64,000 bases of DNA from contig NZ_JAOBTH010000028.1 in assembly GCF_025215075.1 (NCBI RefSeq), positions 62,001 to 126,000 of the forward strand. Reading direction: 5' to 3'. Positions within the stretch are counted from its first letter, which is position 1. The number at the start of each line of letters is the position of its first letter. Below, piece by piece: positions 59,974-64,000 of this stretch. The notes under the pieces are model-generated. The model saw only the letters and a program-made list of their open reading frames with translations. It did not search any database and was not told the DNA's origin. The stretch is from Tenacibaculum haliotis (lineage in GTDB: Bacteria > Bacteroidota > Bacteroidia > Flavobacteriales > Flavobacteriaceae). The position numbers and the translations under genes are program-made.

Positions 59974-62011
59974 TTAAACTAAAGTTTTTCAATAATTTTT
60001 CTAATGAGAAACAAATCATAAGTTCTGTATCAACCATTGGTTTTTTTAAAAAAGCAATACACTCTTTTATTTTACCTTTTTCTTTAGCACTTATTTTATT
60101 ATTTTTTAATATTTTTAAACATAAAATAGAAAGATCATTTATTTTATTATAGTGTACTTTTAAAGGTTTTGTATTCGCGTTTAAAGGTTTTTCTAAAAAC
60201 TTACGATACCCTAAAATCCATTTATTAAAATATTTTTTTACTTCTTCTTTATTTTTGGCTGTTGGTTTAGCGGTAAATAAAACTACTTTTTGATTAAAGT
60301 TATACGCATCTATTGCATCGGCTGAACAAGCATCTGCAAAAAGTGTAAACGGTGAGAATGTTTTATATTCTATACCTTCTTTGTTTCTTGAATATACTTT
60401 TATTGGTTCGAAAATATTTGTCAAAATTTTAATTGATTCAACATCATCCGTTTTTGCTATATTTCTTAAAATAACATCTTTATTTTTTTTATGCGTTATT
60501 CCTAGCTCTTCTAAATTAGAGTTTACAACCGCTAATCGTACTCGCATATTTTTAAGATCGTTAACTTCTTTTTTAGACCAAAATCGTTCTGCAATAGCAG
60601 CTGTTCTTGGCCAAATTCGAGAATCTATTGTCAACGGAGTTACTAACTCACTCCACATTGTTGCTTCGGCCCCTAAAATTCTTTTCCGTTCTTCTTTCGT
60701 TAATATCGCATCTCCAATTGGATCTACCGAATAATGATGTTCTACAGACAACATTCTGTCAATATAATACCCATTAGAAAGTACTGCTTGGTATCCTTTT
60801 TTAACTGCTTCTATTAATGTACTTTGCTTTAAACCTTCGTGTTTTCCTCTCCAAGAATGAATCACTGCTGTAGTTGGTAATGAAGGCGTTAATATTTCAT
60901 CCCATCCCATTAATTTTTTATCTAATTTTTTTAATATTTTTTCTAATTTGATATTAAAAAAAGTTTGAACATCATGATTTGTTTTTAAATTATGTTTCTT
61001 TTTAAATGCTTGAATTTCTACATTTTCATCCCAATGTTTCCCTTCATTTTCATCTCCTCCTATATGAAAGTATTCATCAGGAAATAAGGGGGCTATTTCT
61101 CTAAATAATGTTTCTAAAAATAAATAGGTAACTTCTTTCGACGGATTTAAAGTTGGGTCGAAAACACCCGAAAAACGTTCAACATTATAATCATAACCAT
61201 CTTTACTACCTAATTCTGGATATGCTGCTAATATTGCAGATGCATGCCCAGGAACATCAAATTCTGGTACTACTCTAATTCCTAAATTAGCTGCGTAATT
61301 GACAACATCTTTAATTTGTTCTTGTGTATAAAACAATCCGTCAGCAGCAATTTCTTGTAATTTAGGGTACACTTTAGATTCTACTCTAAAACCCTGGTCA
61401 TCTGTTAAATGCCAATGAAAAACATTTAATTTCACAGATGCCATTGCTCTTAAATTTCGTTTAATAACGTTTATTGGCTGAAAATGCCTGGCAACATCAA
61501 TCATTAAACCTCTCCATACAAAACGTGGCGAATCTTTTATCTCAACACCTTTTACATAAAAATAATTTTCATCGAAAGTTATTAATTGTAATAGGGTTTC
61601 TAAACCTCTTAAGGCACCAATATCCGTATTTGCATTTATCTCAATTTGATTATTTTTTACATTTAAAGTATATGACTCGTCTGTATCAGAATTTAATTTA
61701 CCAATATTTGTAAAAGTAATTTTTACAGTTGCGTTTTCATTCTTTACTAAAGGAAAACCTTGGTTAATAAAAACACCTGTTCTATTCGTTACTCTTCTAA
61801 TAAAATTAGTAGCATATTCATAAATTCTACTTTCCTTTTTATGTAAACTAACCGTAAAATTTTCATCAATAACTACCTTACTTTTATTTTCTTTAATTTC
61901 TTGTGGCCAAGGCATTAAATTATAATTATTTGATAATTTATGCTGACTGCTTACCGCTAAAAAACAAAGCAAGAAAACTATATAAAGTTTTTTTATTATT
62001 ATTTTTATCAT
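59966..62011 (-). CDS. Family GH20 beta-N-acetylhexosaminidase
   Basis: Exported glycosidase (681 residues) that releases terminal GlcNAc from chitobiose or glycans. A signal peptide occupies about 1-21. The N-terminal GH20b domain (about 30-155) precedes a TIM barrel: RGLMIDVARHFQPI, FHWHLTDDQGFRVES, RVVPEFDVPGHASAI, and the catalytic Asp-Glu pair in YFHIGGDENEGKHWDEN (about 318-334). MSELVTPLTI contains the late conserved Trp/Glu region. A C-terminal 180-residue tail is all-alpha with no family I recognise. Starts the route to the kinase and NagB. Confidence 0.95.
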   Translation of the reverse strand: MIKIIIKKLYIVFLLCFLAVSSQHKLSNNYNLMPWPQEIKENKSKVVIDENFTVSLHKKESRIYEYATNFIRRVTNRTGVFINQGFPLVKNENATVKITFTNIGKLNSDTDESYTLNVKNNQIEINANTDIGALRGLETLLQLITFDENYFYVKGVEIKDSPRFVWRGLMIDVARHFQPINVIKRNLRAMASVKLNVFHWHLTDDQGFRVESKVYPKLQEIAADGLFYTQEQIKDVVNYAANLGIRVVPEFDVPGHASAILAAYPELGSKDGYDYNVERFSGVFDPTLNPSKEVTYLFLETLFREIAPLFPDEYFHIGGDENEGKHWDENVEIQAFKKKHNLKTNHDVQTFFNIKLEKILKKLDKKLMGWDEILTPSLPTTAVIHSWRGKHEGLKQSTLIEAVKKGYQAVLSNGYYIDRMLSVEHHYSVDPIGDAILTKEERKRILGAEATMWSELVTPLTIDSRIWPRTAAIAERFWSKKEVNDLKNMRVRLAVVNSNLEELGITHKKNKDVILRNIAKTDDVESIKILTNIFEPIKVYSRNKEGIEYKTFSPFTLFADACSADAIDAYNFNQKVVLFTAKPTAKNKEEVKKYFNKWILGYRKFLEKPLNANTKPLKVHYNKINDLSILCLKILKNNKISAKEKGKIKECIAFLKKPMVDTELMICFSLEKLLKNFSLNE

Positions 62012-62080
62012 CTATTATTTTTTTTCTGAAAATTTTACGATTACTTTTCTTATCTCTTTCTATTAAAAGACCATTTTTTT

Positions 62081-64000
62081 TTAAAAATGATACCTTTTAA
62101 ATGCTTCAATAGCCGCATAATTTGCCATCCCTAGTTTGTGATACTTTTCTGCAGTTAATCTATTTCTATCTTCTGCTCTCACCCAAAACTCTCTGGCGTC
62201 GTTACCCTGAAACATCACACCATCTTTTTGAGATTGATGATAAAAAATTGCGTGACGTTTTTTTATCACTTGATCAGGACTCATTGGTACTGCCATTTCA
62301 ATTTCATGTGAACCCCACTCAAACCAAGCTCCTCTATACAGCCAAACCCAACAATCTTTCATGTACTCCTGGGTTTTAAGTATTTCTATTGATTCAAATA
62401 AAGCATCTAAACATACTTTATGAGTACCATGTGGATCAGCCAAATCACCAGCTGCATAAATTTGATGCGGCTTAATATCTTCTATCAAAGCACACATAAT
62501 ATCTAAATCATCTTTTGATAGATTATTTTTTTTCACCTTTCCTGTTTCATAAAAAGGAAGATTTAGAAAATGAACATTCGAGTCTTCAAGACTTAAATAT
62601 CTTGTTGCTGCTAATGATTCTGCTCTTCTAATTCCTCCTTTTAACATTCTAACTTCTGGGGAATCAATATGATTTAATGTTTTATTATTGATACTTTTTA
62701 TAATAGCATCTAAACCTTCATGATCTGATGTTAATGTTTTTGCTACTTCTGCAAATTTTAAAGCATCACTGTCTGCTACTGCAATATTACCTGATGTTTG
62801 ATAGGCTATATGCACTTCGTGTCCTTGCTCAACCAAGCGATCAAATGTTCCTCCCATAGAAATCACGTCATCATCTGGGTGCGGACTAAAAATAAGTACA
62901 CGTTTTTTTGATGGTGTTGCTCTTTCTGGACGATTGCTATCATCTGCATTTGGCTTACCTCCTGGCCAACCAGTAATAGTGTGCTGTAGTTTATTAAATA
63001 TTTTTATATTTAAATCATAAGCACTTCCTCCTTCTTCTGATAACAAACCAGACATTCCATGTTGATTATAATCTTTATCTGTAAGTTTTAAAATTGGTTT
63101 TTGAAGTTCTTGACTTAACCAAAACACTGCTTTCTTTTTTAGTTCGGTAGTCCACACACAAGAAGCTACTAACCAAGGTGTTTTAATTCTTGTTAATTCT
63201 GTTGATGCTTCTACATCTATAATAAAAGTGGTATTCTTATGATTTTGTAAATAACTTGCCGGAATTTGCGATGTTATTTCTCCTTCAATAGTTTGCTTTA
63301 TAACTTCAGCTTTATTAATACCCCATGCTAATAACACAATTCTTTTTGCATTTCTAATTGTATTAATCCCCATAGTTATTGCTTTTTTAGGAACATTGTC
63401 TATTCCTAAAAAACTTGAAGCAGCATCTTGTCTTGTTATATGATCTAATGTTATACTTCTGGTACCTGAATTGTAATGTGACCCAGGTTCATTAAAACCA
63501 ACATGACCCGTTCTACCAATACCTAACAATTGAAAATCTAAACCACCTGCTTCTTTTATTTTCAATTCATAATCTACACAGTATTGATAAATTTCGTCTG
63601 CCTTTATAGTACCATCCGGAACATTAATGTTTTCAGGTAAAATATCAACATGATTAAATAAATGCTCATGCATAAAATAGTGATAACTCTGAACATCATC
63701 TGGCTGCATAGACCAATATTCATCCAAATTAAATGTAATTACGTTTGCAAAGCTCAATCCTTCTTCAACATGTAAACGAACTAATTCTTCATATACTTTT
63801 ATAGGTGATGATCCTGTTGCTAAACCTAAAATGCATTTTTTATTTTCTGCTTCTTTTTGCTTAATAAGTTCTGCTATTTCATTTGCAACAATCTTTGACG
63901 CTTCTAAAGAATTATTAAAAACTATGTTATGATTTTTCTCATAACGTGTTTCTTCAAATTGTCCTGCGGGCTTATATAATATATTTTGTGGGGTGTCTAT
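62081..64000 (-). CDS. nagB: Glucosamine-6-phosphate deaminase fused to LmbE/PIG-L deacetylase, 5' end outside window
   Basis: Two-domain enzyme (at least 639 residues; the start lies beyond base 64000). N-terminal NagB domain: substrate phosphate loop GLATGSSP, the catalytic FNLDEYW, and GIGRTGHVGFNEPGSHY with the active-site histidine; it turns GlcN-6-P into fructose 6-phosphate and ammonia. After a linker, the C-terminal LmbE-like domain has the zinc motif FSPHPDDDVISMGG (about 300 residues before the end) and SPEVRMLKGGIRRAE, consistent with deacetylation of the GlcNAc moiety. The fusion is widespread in Bacteroidota. It heads the GlcNAc cluster on this strand. Confidence 0.93.
   Translation of the reverse strand: MDTPQNILYKPAGQFEETRYEKNHNIVFNNSLEASKIVANEIAELIKQKEAENKKCILGLATGSSPIKVYEELVRLHVEEGLSFANVITFNLDEYWSMQPDDVQSYHYFMHEHLFNHVDILPENINVPDGTIKADEIYQYCVDYELKIKEAGGLDFQLLGIGRTGHVGFNEPGSHYNSGTRSITLDHITRQDAASSFLGIDNVPKKAITMGINTIRNAKRIVLLAWGINKAEVIKQTIEGEITSQIPASYLQNHKNTTFIIDVEASTELTRIKTPWLVASCVWTTELKKKAVFWLSQELQKPILKLTDKDYNQHGMSGLLSEEGGSAYDLNIKIFNKLQHTITGWPGGKPNADDSNRPERATPSKKRVLIFSPHPDDDVISMGGTFDRLVEQGHEVHIAYQTSGNIAVADSDALKFAEVAKTLTSDHEGLDAIIKSINNKTLNHIDSPEVRMLKGGIRRAESLAATRYLSLEDSNVHFLNLPFYETGKVKKNNLSKDDLDIMCALIEDIKPHQIYAAGDLADPHGTHKVCLDALFESIEILKTQEYMKDCWVWLYRGAWFEWGSHEIEMAVPMSPDQVIKKRHAIFYHQSQKDGVMFQGNDAREFWVRAEDRNRLTAEKYHKLGMANYAAIEAFKRYHF

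Noticed and set aside
62081..63757. Nag enzyme starting at 63757
   Set aside because: That position is a TTG inside the NagB domain; the frame continues with LGLATGSSP upstream to base 64000, so the true start is outside the window.

Overview
This window is chromosomal DNA of a low-G+C member of the Bacteroidota, most likely a marine Flavobacteriaceae (Tenacibaculum/Polaribacter-like; the genus is inference). The evidence is a type IX secretion C-terminal sorting domain paired with a PorP/SprF protein, menaquinone genes, a NagB-LmbE fusion, Bacteroidota -33/-7 promoters (TTG ... TAnnTTTG), few Shine-Dalgarno sequences and many flavobacterial dispersed palindromes. Two genes run off the window: an LptF/LptG permease on the left and NagB on the right. 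I saw no rRNA, tRNA, CRISPR array, transposase or phage gene.

Layout. 1-7.6 kb: LPS permease, RibB with a decayed GTP cyclohydrolase domain, a nitronate monooxygenase-like enzyme, two YwqK/MORN-type exported proteins, MnmA, a helical-repeat protein and a fatty acid hydroxylase. 7.7-13.0 kb: a 1459-residue surface protein followed, with a 4-base overlap, by its PorP/SprF partner. 13.1-21.1 kb: YkgJ, ArgS, lipoamide dehydrogenase, a Cys/His-rich lipoprotein, EttA and LpxD. The 402-base gap at 17751-18152 holds two terminators and what looks like a sigma-54-driven micro-gene. 21.2-27.4 kb: a FadH-type flavoenzyme, then a MarR-associated redox/electrophile cluster (two pirins, MarR, a cysteine-free glutaredoxin-like protein, a flavin reductase, OsmC, DoxX). 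28.0-33.0 kb: the glyoxylate shunt (aceB-aceA), divergent from a RamB/PrpR-like regulator with a 16-bp palindrome between them. 33.0-40.1 kb: an MccB-like carboxyltransferase, a two-gene lineage-specific cassette between 16-bp direct repeats, a DUF3352-like protein, YebC and a zinc-ribbon protein. 40.1-49.6 kb (minus strand): menaquinone genes (menA, menC, menE) with CPBP and SRPBCC genes, a split Fe-S reductase, an MCE transporter subunit and an amidase. 49.7-53.9 kb: LptD, RidA, a Crp/Fnr regulator and a DoxX-like protein. 54.0-64.0 kb (minus strand): methylglyoxal synthase, two tandem GAPDH genes, PfkA and an N-acetylglucosamine catabolic cluster.

How the genes work together. The right-hand 8 kb form a chitobiose/GlcNAc route: an exported GH20 hexosaminidase releases GlcNAc, a BadF-type kinase phosphorylates it, the NagB-LmbE fusion deacetylates and deaminates it to fructose 6-phosphate, and PfkA and a second GAPDH, directly downstream, feed it into glycolysis. 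The aceBA block gives growth on acetate or fatty acids and sits near FadH and the carboxyltransferase. The envelope theme (LptF/G, LptD, LpxD, MCE, amidase, type IX secretion) recurs through the window.

Most distinctive signals: the sigma-54 micro-gene (17.98-18.12 kb), a shared TTCCATGGAA-type box at three promoters of the MarR cluster, the aceB/regulator palindrome, dispersed palindromes inside the menE reading frame in two different frames, and several decayed domains (RibB, Fe-S reductase, glutaredoxin-like protein, LacI). Other gaps near 300 bases: 23271-23550 holds one perfect operator-like palindrome and otherwise only AT-rich sequence; 39193-39481 holds a terminator, a second hairpin and a small operator-like palindrome.
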